The notes: generated from the sequence alone by a model not told the origin. Positions 7,467 to 16,279 are shown, counted from the first letter of the stretch. The stretch: 64,000 bases of DNA from Bacteroides sp. 224 (GCF_010500995.1 NZ_QVMK01000039.1:8141-72140), one strand, 5' to 3'. Numbers and translations are program-made.

Positions 7467-9605
7467 CTATTCATCTGATTGATTATCCTCTTCTTCATCT
7501 GGAAACGTAAAATCAAGAAACAGCAATTCTGCTTTTGCATATTCGTTTTCAAATTTTAATTCCCAACGTTTCTCCATAAACTCTAATAGTTTATTTCCTC
7601 TATGCAAGATAGATTCAGGATTCCATTCATCATAACCGGCAACCTCAATCTCTGAATGAGAACCATCAGAATACCCTTGTCTTATTTTCTCATTCCTGTC
7701 ATTGTATTTTGCCTTTTTCTTTTCTTCAAAACAATCATTTTGCAGGCTTGAGTTAATGCTCTGAGATAGAGGTAGCAAATTGCCTAATGTGCCTTGGAAA
7801 TATGGGCGTTGAGATTTCTTATAGCCCTTAAAGCTCTCTTTCCAGCATTTATGCGTAGGCGTTTGTGGGTAAATATGTTCGATTGATACTTTGTCTTTTT
7901 CGCTTTTTACAAAAAGTTTCCAATCAATCTTTAGGCTACCTCTTTGTCTAACTTTATCCATCTCATATTCGTAAAGAAAATAACGAAGTCCGTTCCAATA
8001 ATAGAATCCACCCCCACTTTTGAACTTTTTATCTAAGAATTTCTGAAAATAACCATAGTCAAAATATGTATTTCCGTCATCTTTAGAGATATAAAAGAAT
8101 ACTTCTTCTGTCAGATTATTAATTCTTTCTACTACTTCATTTACTGTAAAGTGATTTACTCTTAATAATCGAGCTGTTCTATAGAACTCACTATTTCTGA
8201 AATTAGCCATTGAGCGACTCATTCTGAATGCTATGAATATAAACCTCTCAATAGTTTTAAAAAGCTTTATTCTTTCATTAGCATTTATATTCTTATTGAG
8301 GAAAGAGGCTGTGACCAAAGGGCGGAAATACATTATCCCTATCCTATTTAATCTGTCAATCCATAAGCATTCTTTGGAGGTCAGATCGGGATTATTGATA
8401 GGATTATGAGTATTATACCAATGAACGGCAGCAGATTTTAGACTATTCACATAATCCTCTATTTCTTTAGGAGAAAGTTTAGAGCGTAAAACCGTAATTT
8501 CTTCTTCTCCATTTACATTAACCTCCTCTTGATCTTGATCTTCGTCCTCTTTAATCTCTTCAAAATCTTGTAACGAGGTGATCTCTATCTCTGTTTTTGT
8601 GTATATATTTTGCGGAGTGAATTTTTGTTCTAATAAGAATCTTATATAATCATCACCTTTTTCTCTTGTATATTGAAAATACATGATCCAATGAGCGACT
8701 AAGAAGTCATCGTCATTTAGCGGATTTCGTTTATTTCTTCCCAATTGGTAATATACTTCTTTCCAAGCGTCATTAATTTTCTCTCTTAAAGAGTTTCTTT
8801 CATCTTTTTTCAGTTCACTTTCTTCGTATAGAGTTGTCAAATAAATCAGCCTGTTTTTCAGAAGCTCCAAATTTGATAATTTCTTACCTCTGTTGTTCAT
8901 TGTTTCAAAAGCCACAAACACATCAAAATCATCACTAATTTCATAGACATTAAACATCAAATTTTGTGTGGCTTTCTTAAATAATACCTCTATTTCAGGC
9001 AAGCCATATTGATCGTAATATTTCTGAAGACTCTCTATGAAAAAGCGTTTTGCGTTTTCAAGGTTGAGTGTATAGAATGTTTCTTGAATCGTACCACTAT
9101 TTGATTCGAGGAAAATTTTATGTCGAAGATATTTGAAACTCGGATTATCTACTTCATAACCAAACTTATAGGTTCTAATAATAAACTGGGGTGGACGTTC
9201 TATGACAAGATATTCTTCTTTAATGGCTTTTAGGCTAAATGAACCAAGATAAATCTCATCATCTGTTTTGCCTATATTCTCTGGGGTAGATTTTAATAGC
9301 TCTAAAACAGCCTGAATGAAAATCACGAATGTTGTAAGACGTTGTTGACCATCTACAATATGAAATGGCTTAAAGCCTCTTTCTTCTATAAGCCAACGTT
9401 CATCATTCCAGTTATTCCATGTGCTTCTATCTGCTTTTTTTAAAGAAAGAAGCCCTGTGTAATGAAATCTGTTAGAAGGAAGATTAACTAAATCTTCCCA
9501 AAAGTCTTTTAGTTGTCTGGTTGTCCAAGCATAGCCACGCTGATAGTCTGGTATTTTAAATATTCTGTCCTTGAATATTCCTTTTAGTGATTCTAACTCA
9601 TTCAT
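7467..9605 (-). CDS. DUF262/DUF1524 (GmrSD-like) putative restriction protein
   Basis: This intact 712-residue protein has an N-terminal DUF262 ParB-like NTPase domain (IPDYQRGYAW at 18-27, DGQQR at 85-89). Its C-terminal DUF1524 domain is HNH-like, with IEHIYPQ at 575-581 followed by TLGNLLPLS and the FEEKKKA segment. This order matches fused GmrSD-type enzymes, which cut modified phage DNA using nucleotide hydrolysis. A broken gene follows 3 bases downstream and an unrelated relaxase tail lies upstream, so it sits in a decaying defence or mobile patch. The target modification cannot be read from sequence. A more general DUF262 defence role is also possible. Confidence 0.8.
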   Translation of the reverse strand: MNELESLKGIFKDRIFKIPDYQRGYAWTTRQLKDFWEDLVNLPSNRFHYTGLLSLKKADRSTWNNWNDERWLIEERGFKPFHIVDGQQRLTTFVIFIQAVLELLKSTPENIGKTDDEIYLGSFSLKAIKEEYLVIERPPQFIIRTYKFGYEVDNPSFKYLRHKIFLESNSGTIQETFYTLNLENAKRFFIESLQKYYDQYGLPEIEVLFKKATQNLMFNVYEISDDFDVFVAFETMNNRGKKLSNLELLKNRLIYLTTLYEESELKKDERNSLREKINDAWKEVYYQLGRNKRNPLNDDDFLVAHWIMYFQYTREKGDDYIRFLLEQKFTPQNIYTKTEIEITSLQDFEEIKEDEDQDQEEVNVNGEEEITVLRSKLSPKEIEDYVNSLKSAAVHWYNTHNPINNPDLTSKECLWIDRLNRIGIMYFRPLVTASFLNKNINANERIKLFKTIERFIFIAFRMSRSMANFRNSEFYRTARLLRVNHFTVNEVVERINNLTEEVFFYISKDDGNTYFDYGYFQKFLDKKFKSGGGFYYWNGLRYFLYEYEMDKVRQRGSLKIDWKLFVKSEKDKVSIEHIYPQTPTHKCWKESFKGYKKSQRPYFQGTLGNLLPLSQSINSSLQNDCFEEKKKAKYNDRNEKIRQGYSDGSHSEIEVAGYDEWNPESILHRGNKLLEFMEKRWELKFENEYAKAELLFLDFTFPDEEEDNQSDE

Positions 9606-9715
9606 ATAATTATCTTGTTTTCATTGTTCTGCCAAAATTAGTAAATATCAGGAAAATAGACATCATTATCTCTTAAAAACCTTTATCCGTATTTCGTTCT
9701 GGCTTCGTCGGAGGC

Positions 9716-9883
9716 TTATATTCCTTGCCTTCTCTTTGGCGTGGGCAGAGCGGGTTTTATATGTGGTCTTACAGTCTGTCGAAGTTTGCCGAACTGTTCT
9801 TTAAACCAATCTATGATATTCTGCCCGTTGATAGATAATTTCAGCCTGTCGGTGTCGACCTCATAACTTAATGATTTTTCTGG
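9716..9883 (-). pseudogene. Relaxase/mobilisation protein tail
   Basis: On the minus strand an open run without a start ends in FGKLRQTVRPHIKPALPTPK followed by RRQGI and a stop. A basic, proline-rich end after a WFKEQF helix resembles the C terminus of Bacteroides mobilisation relaxases. It is bounded upstream by an in-frame TAA and has no other domain left. It is evidence of a lost mobilisable element. The identification rests on a short segment. Confidence 0.4.
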
Positions 9884-10192
9884 TTACAAAATTAGTTATT
9901 TGACGGCATGAGAAACTACGCAAGCCACTGAATAAAAATCGATTAGAAAATTATCTACATCGTCATTTAAGTAATGATATAGTAGCGAAACTCCTACTGT
10001 GGTTCGCTTAAATATGCTTTTCAGCCTATTGCAATACAAAGCGTAACGAACACAGATTCAGTTAATTCGTTACACTCTGCTTAAAAATGCTTTCTGTTTA
10101 GGAGTTTATTTTAGTTTTCAACATAATTACAAAGGGCTGTCTTATACTGATATAGGTAGACACATTTAGTAACCAATAAATGTGCAACTATT

Positions 10193-10570
10193 ATGCGTAA
10201 AAAAGCAAAAGTTTACAGTGATGAAGATCGTTTATCTCTTCTTCAACTCTATTATGAATCAGGTCTTAGTAAGAACGCTTTTTGTAAGCAACACGGTGTT
10301 TATGACATATCTTTGCTTAATAGCTGGATTCGAAGATACTCTGTTCGCGAAAAAACACTAAATTTGCCTTCTGACCAAGAATTCTCAGAAATGCCAAATC
10401 GCAGTAAGGATGACTACAAAGATGAGAATGCGCAACTCAAGAAGCGCATAAAGGACTTGGAAAAAGCCCTTTCTTACTCTAAGCTTGAAACAGAAGCGCG
10501 TGATCTTATGATTACCCGTGCTGAGGAGTACTTTAATATTCCCATTAGAAAAAAATCTGGGGCCAAGTAG
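10193..10570 (+). CDS. IS3-family OrfA (helix-turn-helix transposase subunit)
   Basis: The 125-residue OrfA binds the element ends. It has an N-terminal helix-turn-helix (LLQLYYESGLSKNAFCKQHG, then SLLNSWIRRY) followed by a coiled coil (ENAQLKKRIKDLEKAL), as in OrfA of IS3-group elements. It overlaps the orfB frame at a run of seven A residues, so the active transposase is expected to be an OrfAB fusion. Confidence 0.85.
   Translation: MRKKAKVYSDEDRLSLLQLYYESGLSKNAFCKQHGVYDISLLNSWIRRYSVREKTLNLPSDQEFSEMPNRSKDDYKDENAQLKKRIKDLEKALSYSKLETEARDLMITRAEEYFNIPIRKKSGAK
10549..10555 (+). promoter_or_regulatory. Programmed -1 frameshift site (A AAA AAA)
   Basis: Seven A residues are read in frame 0 as AAA AAA just before the orfA stop. 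A -1 slip continues into IWGQVVTEL and the orfB frame without interruption. This is the classical slippery heptamer of IS3 elements. I did not evaluate the downstream RNA structure. Confidence 0.7.
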
Positions 10571-11556
10571 TAACGGAACTGGTCAGTCAGCGCAATCTTA
10601 AGGTTGCGTTGGCTTGCCGTCTGTTTGGCCATTGCCGTCAAGCCTTCTACCAGTCAAAGGCTGACATTGAATCAGAGATGAGAAGGAATCGCGTGATCTT
10701 GGATGCGGTTCATGAGATTCGTAACGAGGATCCCGGTATCGGTGGGTACAAGCTTTGGATAATGCTCACTATGCTATTCGGCGAGAAATTTATGCCTGGC
10801 CGCGATAGCTTCTACATGCTGCTTCGCCGCCATCATTTGATGCTTCCCGTTCGTAAGGCGCGATGTACGACAAACTCCAATCACCGCTATCGTAAGTGGA
10901 AGAATCTGATAAAGGGATTTGTCCCAACCGCCGCTGGTCAGCTGTGGGTCAGTGATATTACATATATATCACTTCATGGTGGGAATATATGTTATCTTCA
11001 CCTGATCACTGATGCATACTCTCATAAGATAGTAGGATGGGTACTTGCCGATACTCTTCGCGCTGCCATCACTGTGGAAGCACTACTACAAGCAATAAAG
11101 CAAGCAACATCCATCAGGGGAAACGAAGATTTATCCGGACTGATACATCATTCCGACCGTGGCGTACAATATTGCTGTGACCAGTATGTAGGAGTGCTTC
11201 AAAAGTACAAAATCGGGGTCAGCATGACGGAAGATTATAAACCTACGGACAATGCTATTGCTGAGCGTATCAATGGAATAATCAAGGTGGAAACAGTCTA
11301 TCGAAGAGAACGATTCAACGATATAGAGCATGCTCGCAATGTTATCGGACGCTACATACACTTCTACAATTATCGAAGACCACACATGAGCATAGGGTAC
11401 AAGATACCAGCTGTGGTACATCTGGAGAACGGAATACAGAAAAAAATGTGGAAAAAGAAAAAATATCTTCCCAAATGTGATAATAAAGAAGAAGATACTA
11501 TACCTTTGCAAGACCGAACAACAAGTCAGGGCGAAGGTGTATGCCGGCAAACCTGA
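10555..11556 (+). CDS. IS3-family OrfB (DDE transposase, expressed as OrfAB fusion)
   Basis: The rve-type integrase core is complete. It contains WVSDITYIS (first catalytic Asp), LIHHSDRGVQY (second Asp) and DNAIAERINGIIK (catalytic Glu), followed by the conserved FYNYRRPHMSIGY. The frame has no good start of its own: it is open from the slippery site, and an alternative TTG lies at 10609. It is therefore probably made only after the -1 frameshift. The gene appears intact and the element could be active. Confidence 0.85.
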   Translation: MWGQVVTELVSQRNLKVALACRLFGHCRQAFYQSKADIESEMRRNRVILDAVHEIRNEDPGIGGYKLWIMLTMLFGEKFMPGRDSFYMLLRRHHLMLPVRKARCTTNSNHRYRKWKNLIKGFVPTAAGQLWVSDITYISLHGGNICYLHLITDAYSHKIVGWVLADTLRAAITVEALLQAIKQATSIRGNEDLSGLIHHSDRGVQYCCDQYVGVLQKYKIGVSMTEDYKPTDNAIAERINGIIKVETVYRRERFNDIEHARNVIGRYIHFYNYRRPHMSIGYKIPAVVHLENGIQKKMWKKKKYLPKCDNKEEDTIPLQDRTTSQGEGVCRQT

Positions 11557-11559
11557 ATA

Positions 11560-11594
11560 AAGATTTTATGCCCCTTCGAGGGGCACAAAATCTT
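11560..11594. terminator. Strong hairpin after orfB
   Basis: AAGATTTT pairs with AAAATCTT and TGCCCC with GGGGCA around TTCG. This gives a long, nearly perfect symmetrical hairpin just past the orfB stop. It can act as a terminator or protect the element from outside transcription in either direction. Confidence 0.6.
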
Positions 11595-11914
11595 ACCGAA
11601 CAAGCAAGCCGGGCTCGGAAAATCCGGCAAGGTTTGGGAGCAGATGTCAAGGAAAACAGCACAACTTTCTCAGTTGTGTCTACTACGTCAGTACGACTTT
11701 CACAAAAGTGTCTACTGATATAGATAATAAAACAGAAAACCGTCTACTGAAATCAGGAAAAGACAGGCACATACAGCTAAGTCAGTCAACACACCCGGCT
11801 AAGTCGCCCAACTCATACGGCTAAATCGGCTGTCGCATACGGCTGAATCGACCGTTTCGACCGTATAAGTTGGCCGGATTTTACATGTAAAATCTGACCA
11901 CATTGTGCATCGTA

Positions 11915-11963
11915 CAAAAAAATCCCCCACAAACACCTTAATATATAAGACATTTGCGGGGGA
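11915..11963 (-). terminator. Terminator of HU gene A
   Basis: On the minus strand CCCCCGCAAATGTCTTATAT pairs with the complementary arm ending in GGGGG, followed by a run of T residues. It lies about 25 bases past the HU stop. The same hairpin, with compensating changes, is kept in copies B, D and E. Confidence 0.8.
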
Positions 11964-11988
11964 GTAAACTCCGGTGGCGGTATAAAAC

Positions 11989-12408
11989 CTACCCGTTTTT
12001 CTTTGCTGCTTTGCGGGCTTTTACGGATAGTACCTGCTCGTAAGTATGGTCGGCTACGGAGGTGCGAATCATGCGACCGGGACGAAAACGAAGTTTCACG
12101 TCGCGAATACATCCTGAGGTAAATTCTTCTTTTGTAGCCGCTCCGCGACTTGAGATGTGATACTGAAACCTACCAAAATCGCCCAGGCTAACGCTGTCTC
12201 CATCGGCCAGATGCTCGCCCGTTTTCTGAAACAGAGAGAAAATGGTACTCAACACATCGCCCTCAGTCTGACTACTCGAATACGCGATTTCACGCGCAAG
12301 GCGGTAAATGTCAACATCTTCGCGCACTTGGCTACGGGCATAAAACCTCTTATCATCTTGTGGGCGCAACGGGTTTCCTAACTCTGCAATACTGTACTTT
12401 AAACTCAT
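11989..12408 (-). CDS. HU-like DNA-binding protein (module copy A)
   Basis: This is a 139-residue DNA-bending protein of the Bacteroidetes HU-related (HU-HIG) type, recognised by the HU-style middle (SLFQKTGEHLADGDSVSLGDFGRFQYH) and the basic arm (LRFRPGRMIRTSV). It ends in a lysine- and arginine-rich tail (KARKAAKKNG). The start MSLKYSIAEL is shared with the copy at 61513-61932, and the two proteins are nearly identical. It is the only gene inside repeat module A. Its promoter carries the inverted-repeat operator described separately, so it is probably under the WYL regulator. It likely acts on the nucleoid or on the arrays of the same module; that role is inference. Confidence 0.85.
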   Translation of the reverse strand: MSLKYSIAELGNPLRPQDDKRFYARSQVREDVDIYRLAREIAYSSSQTEGDVLSTIFSLFQKTGEHLADGDSVSLGDFGRFQYHISSRGAATKEEFTSGCIRDVKLRFRPGRMIRTSVADHTYEQVLSVKARKAAKKNG

Positions 12409-12449
12409 AATAATGTTTGTTTTAGGTGAATAAATAAAGATTATATATA

Positions 12450-12482
12450 CAAAGGTAAGGCAAGGGGGTGACGTAACATGTC
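12450..12482 (-). promoter_or_regulatory. HU-A promoter with WYL-type operator
   Basis: The -7 box TACCTTTG lies at 12450-12457 on the minus strand. The inverted repeat GACGT-AAC-ATGTC lies at 12470-12482, with its near edge 13 bases upstream of the -7 box. The same inverted repeat at the same distance stands before HU copy E and before the WYL regulator gene. Confidence 0.6.
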
Positions 12483-12638
12483 GTTGCCTTGAAACAAAAC
12501 AAAAATAATTTATTCACACATTGAGTTAGCACATTCGAGTCGATCAAAGTGCCCGAGAAGGGGCTGTGGGGTGGGTTACAGAACGGGCTGAATAATAATT
12601 TACTTTTTGGGATAAACTACTATCTGAAAATGCCATGA

Positions 12639-12944
12639 TTAGCCCCCCATACCCAAACCAAACTTTGATAATACAACCTCAAGAAAACGATCATCAATCC
12701 CTCTTATTGGTAGCTCCGCAATGAGACATGAAGGGTTTTCACCAACAATCTCATATTTTTCGACTCCTCTGTTACGCAGGCGCAAGAGGTAAACCTGCTT
12801 ACCATTGCTACAATAGAAATCAACTTCGTGGTGTTCCGACATTTTATCCGGGATTTCATGTATATCAATGATTTTCCATTCGCCGAATACTCTGTCATAG
12901 CCACCTTGAAAAGAGGCTCGGTTTTCAAAGTCTTTAATAGTCAT
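12639..12944 (-). CDS. Hypothetical protein (101 aa)
   Basis: A small soluble protein that starts MTIKDFENRASFQGGYDRVF and contains WKIIDIHEIPDKMSEHHEVDF. It has alternating beta-strand character, resembling small single-domain immunity proteins, but I cannot assign a family. It follows module A immediately. A minus-strand -7 box (TATCTTTG as CAAAGATA at 13016-13023) lies about 75 bases upstream. The function is unknown. Confidence 0.6.
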   Translation of the reverse strand: MTIKDFENRASFQGGYDRVFGEWKIIDIHEIPDKMSEHHEVDFYCSNGKQVYLLRLRNRGVEKYEIVGENPSCLIAELPIRGIDDRFLEVVLSKFGLGMGG

Positions 12945-13099
12945 AATTCTAAAGTCATCTTAACTTTGTAATCACTAAACAATAAATAACGCTTCATTAT
13001 GTACAAAGTACTCAGCAAAGATACGATTACGAATAAGATAATTCCTCATTTATCTGCAGCAAAACATGGACTTAAGACGAAATGTTGTCTTGGTAACTA

Positions 13100-13157
13100 T
13101 TGTTCTCCGATGTATTTCTTATCTTTGTGTTGCGTAGAAATACGCATTCACTGCGTA
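13100..13157 (+). promoter_or_regulatory. Promoter of the Fic operon with inverted repeats
   Basis: A -33-like TTG (13100-13102) and a -7 box TATCTTTG (13120-13127) fit the Bacteroidota promoter. Immediately downstream TGCGTA-GAAA-TACGCA (13131-13146) is a perfect inverted repeat, and a second TGCGTA follows at 13152-13157, giving two alternative hairpins or an operator over the start of the transcript. The remaining sequence in 12945-13259 shows no gene. Confidence 0.5.
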
Positions 13158-13259
13158 AACACCTTGGACAATTAAAGAAAAAGAAAGTAATTAAAACTCC
13201 GGCGTGCAACAAGCGTTATAAACTCAATATTATCAATATTAATAACAGAAAACAATAAT

Positions 13260-14000
13260 ATGCACCCCATATTCAATAAAGAACATAAAGAAAAAGCGGC
13301 TTTCATATTGCAAAGTCCCTTAGCTAAATTGTCAGAACTTTATTCTAATGAAATAAAAGACTTGGCAGTTGTATGGTGTTATTATTCCGGGAAAATAGAA
13401 GGTAACACCTATACATACGTTGAAACAGAAGCTTTGCTGAAAGACGGTATTACCTCCGAAAAGCGGTATGAAGATGCTAAGATGCTTAAGAACCTCTATA
13501 ATACATTCATTTCAGAACTTGAATATATCAACAAAGGGGAAAATCAAGAGGCAATAAATGAACGTACTCTTTTCAGGGTACATCAATCTATTTCAACCGG
13601 ATTGGTTTCTAATGAAGAATCGGGAGCGTTAAGAACGCGTGGTGTTCGTATTAGTGGAACAGAATACACTCCCCCTAAAAGCTTGCAGGAAATAAAAAGC
13701 GGATTAAATGAGATTCTGTTTAATCAGGAACAATATACCAACCCATTAGAAAAAGCTGTATATCTACATTGTAACCTTGCACGTTTGCAGCCTTTTATTG
13801 ACGGAAATAAGCGAACAGCCCGCATGATGGAAAGCATTGCCTTGATGAATGCAGATATAATCCCGGTTTATTCAGCCAAAGATGCTGATATACTGAATTA
13901 CAGAAAAGGATTGATTGCCTTTTATGAAACGGAAGACTATACGATATACGCTGATTATTTCTTGAATAGGCAGATAGAGCGTATAAAAGAAATAGAATAG
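13260..14000 (+). CDS. Fic-family protein with altered active-site motif
   Basis: Fic proteins usually transfer AMP to a target hydroxyl. This 246-residue protein has the N-terminal inhibitory motif SGKIEGN (43-49), as in class II Fic proteins that restrain themselves. The core motif reads LQPFIDGNKRTAR (176-188) where the classic form is HPFxxGNxR, so the catalytic histidine is replaced by glutamine. Fic proteins with QPF exist, and the activity of that branch is uncertain. The helix before it (VYLHCNLARL) and the RTRGVRISG hairpin are normal. It is first in a three-gene run with a GNAT and a methyltransferase. Confidence 0.8.
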   Translation: MHPIFNKEHKEKAAFILQSPLAKLSELYSNEIKDLAVVWCYYSGKIEGNTYTYVETEALLKDGITSEKRYEDAKMLKNLYNTFISELEYINKGENQEAINERTLFRVHQSISTGLVSNEESGALRTRGVRISGTEYTPPKSLQEIKSGLNEILFNQEQYTNPLEKAVYLHCNLARLQPFIDGNKRTARMMESIALMNADIIPVYSAKDADILNYRKGLIAFYETEDYTIYADYFLNRQIERIKEIE

Positions 14001-14008
14001 TAATTAGT

Positions 14009-14503
14009 ATGAATTTAGAAAAGAATAAAATCCGCCAAGCAAGCCCGTCTGATATTCCGATTTTGAAAGAGTTATATCAGAATACAATTATGACTGTAAA
14101 CCGAAAAGATTACACAGTCGAGGAAGTGGAAGATTGGGCCTCATGTGTAGATGATGTCAGTTATTTAGTTGAGCATTTCGATGAACAGCATTATGTAGTG
14201 GCAGAAAGTAAAAATGGAATGATTGTAGGTTTTGCTTCTGTAAATGATACTGGTTATATACATACGTTGTTTGTACACAAAGATTTTCAGCATCAGGGGA
14301 TTGCAACATCTTTATATAAATTCATTGAAGTCTATGCGAAAGAAAAAGGTGCAAAGAAATTAACATCAGAAGTTAGCATCACAGCAAAACCGTTTTTCGA
14401 AAAGCAAGGTTTTCAAGTTGATGAAGAGCAAAAACGGAAAGCAAATCAATTGTACCTCACTAATTTTAAGATGAGTAAGGAACTTTTTAAGTTTGAAGAA
14501 TAA
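14009..14503 (+). CDS. GNAT-family N-acetyltransferase
   Basis: A 164-residue acetyltransferase. It opens with the usual IRQASPSDIPILKELYQ, has the acetyl-CoA loop HKDFQHQGIATSLY, and ends with the ITAKPFFEKQGFQ strand-helix typical of small-molecule GNATs. It lies 8 bases after the fic gene and its stop is next to the methyltransferase start, so the three are likely cotranscribed. The substrate is unknown. Confidence 0.85.
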   Translation: MNLEKNKIRQASPSDIPILKELYQNTIMTVNRKDYTVEEVEDWASCVDDVSYLVEHFDEQHYVVAESKNGMIVGFASVNDTGYIHTLFVHKDFQHQGIATSLYKFIEVYAKEKGAKKLTSEVSITAKPFFEKQGFQVDEEQKRKANQLYLTNFKMSKELFKFEE

Positions 14504-14504
14504 A

Positions 14505-15296
14505 ATGAACACAGATTACAAAGTTGGTGATTTGATTTATGACGCAAATATTTATGATGGATTAAATACCTTTCTGTCTGATTTGCAATTTTATAAAAAG
14601 TGGTTACCAAAAAATAAGGATGCAAAAATACTGGAACTTTGCTGTGGTACAGGAAGGCTCACCATTCCCATTGCACAAGATGGATACAATATTTGCGGAG
14701 TAGATTATACTCCATCAATGCTTGAACAAGCAGAGACAAAAGCATCCAAAGCTGGATTAGAAATTAATTTCATAGAAGCTGATATTCGGACATTAAACTT
14801 ACAGGAGAAGTTTGACCTTATTTTCATACCATTTAATTCAATCCATCATTTATATAAGAATGAAGATCTGTTTAAAGCATTCAATACTGTTAGAAACCAT
14901 CTTAAAGACGGAGGTTTATTTCTATTAGATTGTTTTAATCCTAATATTCAATACGTCGTTGAAGCAGAGAAAGAACAGAAAGAAATTGCTGCATATACTA
15001 CCGCTGATGGAAGAGAAGTTTTGATAAAACAGACAATTCGATATGAGAATAAGACTCAGATTAACCGCATAGAATGGCATTATTTTATTAATGGACAATT
15101 TCATTCAGTCCAGAATTTAGATATGAGACTGTTTTTCCCGCAAGAATTAGATTCATATTTGAAATGGGCTGGATTTAGTACGATTCACAAGTTTGGAGGC
15201 TTTCAAGAAGAAGTTTTTGAGGATAAGTCGGAAAAACAGATATATGTATTAAAATTATTGACTAAAACAGAATTATTGACTGAATTGCAATTTTAA
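14505..15296 (+). CDS. Class I SAM-dependent methyltransferase
   Basis: About 263 residues. Motif I is ILELCCGTGRLTIPIA, followed by the acidic post-I residue in VDYTPSMLEQAE, motif II near DLIFIPFNSIHHL and motif III GGLFLLDCF. The fold is complete and matches small-molecule methyltransferases. An ATG at 14493 overlaps the preceding stop; I chose 14505 (MNTDYKVGD), which begins one base after it. The substrate cannot be read from sequence. Confidence 0.85.
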   Translation: MNTDYKVGDLIYDANIYDGLNTFLSDLQFYKKWLPKNKDAKILELCCGTGRLTIPIAQDGYNICGVDYTPSMLEQAETKASKAGLEINFIEADIRTLNLQEKFDLIFIPFNSIHHLYKNEDLFKAFNTVRNHLKDGGLFLLDCFNPNIQYVVEAEKEQKEIAAYTTADGREVLIKQTIRYENKTQINRIEWHYFINGQFHSVQNLDMRLFFPQELDSYLKWAGFSTIHKFGGFQEEVFEDKSEKQIYVLKLLTKTELLTELQF

Positions 15297-15591
15297 GAAA
15301 TTATATCTGTCTGATTATCAATATAGAATGATTTTTGGCACGAAATCGCCAGAAAGATTCTCCTAATGATGTTGTCAAGTTGATATTTGTTTTTTTTATT
15401 TATTTTTGCTTCAAGCATATTCCATGAATTTCTCTTGAATTTGCAAATTAGAAAGCAATTTTGTATGACATTATGAAGAATAATCTTTGGAAAGATACGA
15501 ATCATTGGAACTGTTGATTTCGCAGTCTCAATTTTGTTCTCAGAAATTAATAACATTAACTGACGAAATTGAAACAAAGTGCTTAACTTTG
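15297..15591. other. Intergenic stretch with a putative promoter
   Basis: I see no convincing gene here. A 94-codon minus-strand frame (15293-15577) has poor protein character and overlaps the end of the methyltransferase gene. Near the right end TAACTTTG (15584-15591) fits a -7 box for the downstream membrane-protein gene. Confidence 0.4.
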
Positions 15592-15616
15592 GACGAAATA
15601 TGATTATATAATCGTT

Positions 15617-16279
15617 ATGTTGACAAAAATAAGAAACGCAAATCGTCTAAATGAACTGTTATTTTTGGGTGGACTATCTCTTTTTTGTTTTGCCCTAACA
15701 ATATTGAGGCATGGTTACTCTGACACAAAAGCATTCTTGTTCTTAAATTGGAATTTGTTTTTAGCATTTATTCCTTGGTTATTAACCACTTGGTTGATAA
15801 TACACCCCAAAATTCAACAAAACAAAATAATAGTTGGTTTAGTTATTTGTGTTTGGTTGCTGTTTTTTCCCAATGCCCCTTATATTCTTACGGATTTGTT
15901 TCATTTAAGACTTAAATTATCAATGCCTATTTGGTTTGATTTAGTCTTAATACTCTCGTTTGCGTGGACAGGCATACTTTTTGGATTCTTCAGTTTATGG
16001 GATATTGAACGCATTCTTTCAAAGTATCTGAAACAGAAATATATTACTATGGTTTCAGTTTCGCTATTGTTTTTGAGCAGTTTTGGTGTTTATTTAGGGC
16101 GATACCTTCGTTGGAACAGTTGGGATATTATACAAAATCCATTTGGATTGGCATTCGACATTAGCGATAGATTTCTTAACCCATTTGCTCATTCAAGAAC
16201 TTGGGGGATGACAATCTTTATGGGATTATTATTATGTATTCTCTATTTCTCGTTTAAATTTATAAAGAAGCGAGAATGA
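15617..16279 (+). CDS. DUF1361 integral membrane protein
   Basis: A 220-residue protein with about six or seven hydrophobic spans. The hallmark of DUF1361 is plain: WLLFFPNAPYILTDLFHL near residues 80-97, then FDLVLILSFAWTGILFGFFS and the GRYLRWNSWDI loop. The family function is not known. The gene stands alone with its own promoter and is followed by a fragment and an insertion sequence. Confidence 0.8.
   Translation: MLTKIRNANRLNELLFLGGLSLFCFALTILRHGYSDTKAFLFLNWNLFLAFIPWLLTTWLIIHPKIQQNKIIVGLVICVWLLFFPNAPYILTDLFHLRLKLSMPIWFDLVLILSFAWTGILFGFFSLWDIERILSKYLKQKYITMVSVSLLFLSSFGVYLGRYLRWNSWDIIQNPFGLAFDISDRFLNPFAHSRTWGMTIFMGLLLCILYFSFKFIKKRE

Larger units (their letters stand above)
10138..11765 (+). 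mobile_element. IS3-family insertion sequence (1.6 kb)
   Basis: The ends read TGTCTTATACTGAT on the left and, as reverse complement, TGTCTTTTCCTGAT on the right. Both are followed at similar spacing by GTAGAC, which gives imperfect inverted repeats with the TG...CA termini usual for IS3. A 3-bp GGC flanks both sides (10135-10137 and 11766-11768), consistent with a target duplication. The element carries orfA and orfB joined by a -1 frameshift signal. It landed exactly at the edge of repeat module A. Confidence 0.75.
11769..12612 (-). repeat. Repeat module, copy A (HU gene intact, 23-bp array lost)
   Basis: From left to right it holds a 22-bp-period CATACGG-type array, the palindrome GATTTTACATGTAAAATC (11877-11894), the HU terminator, the HU gene, its promoter and operator, a conserved leader, and the edge TAATTTACTTTTTGGG. 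The block of TTTGCCGCAAA palindromes present in B-E is cleanly missing: GTTACAGAAC joins directly to GGGCTGAATAAT. It has the same orientation as E and is inverted relative to B, C and D. The IS3 element abuts its left edge. Confidence 0.85.

Noticed and set aside
11131..11550. 139-codon minus-strand frame inside the IS3 orfB
   Set aside because: It is the antisense shadow of the conserved DDE transposase.
15293..15577. 94-codon minus-strand reading frame
   Set aside because: It overlaps the end of the methyltransferase gene and has no recognisable protein character, no promoter and no ribosome-binding site; more likely chance in AT-rich DNA.
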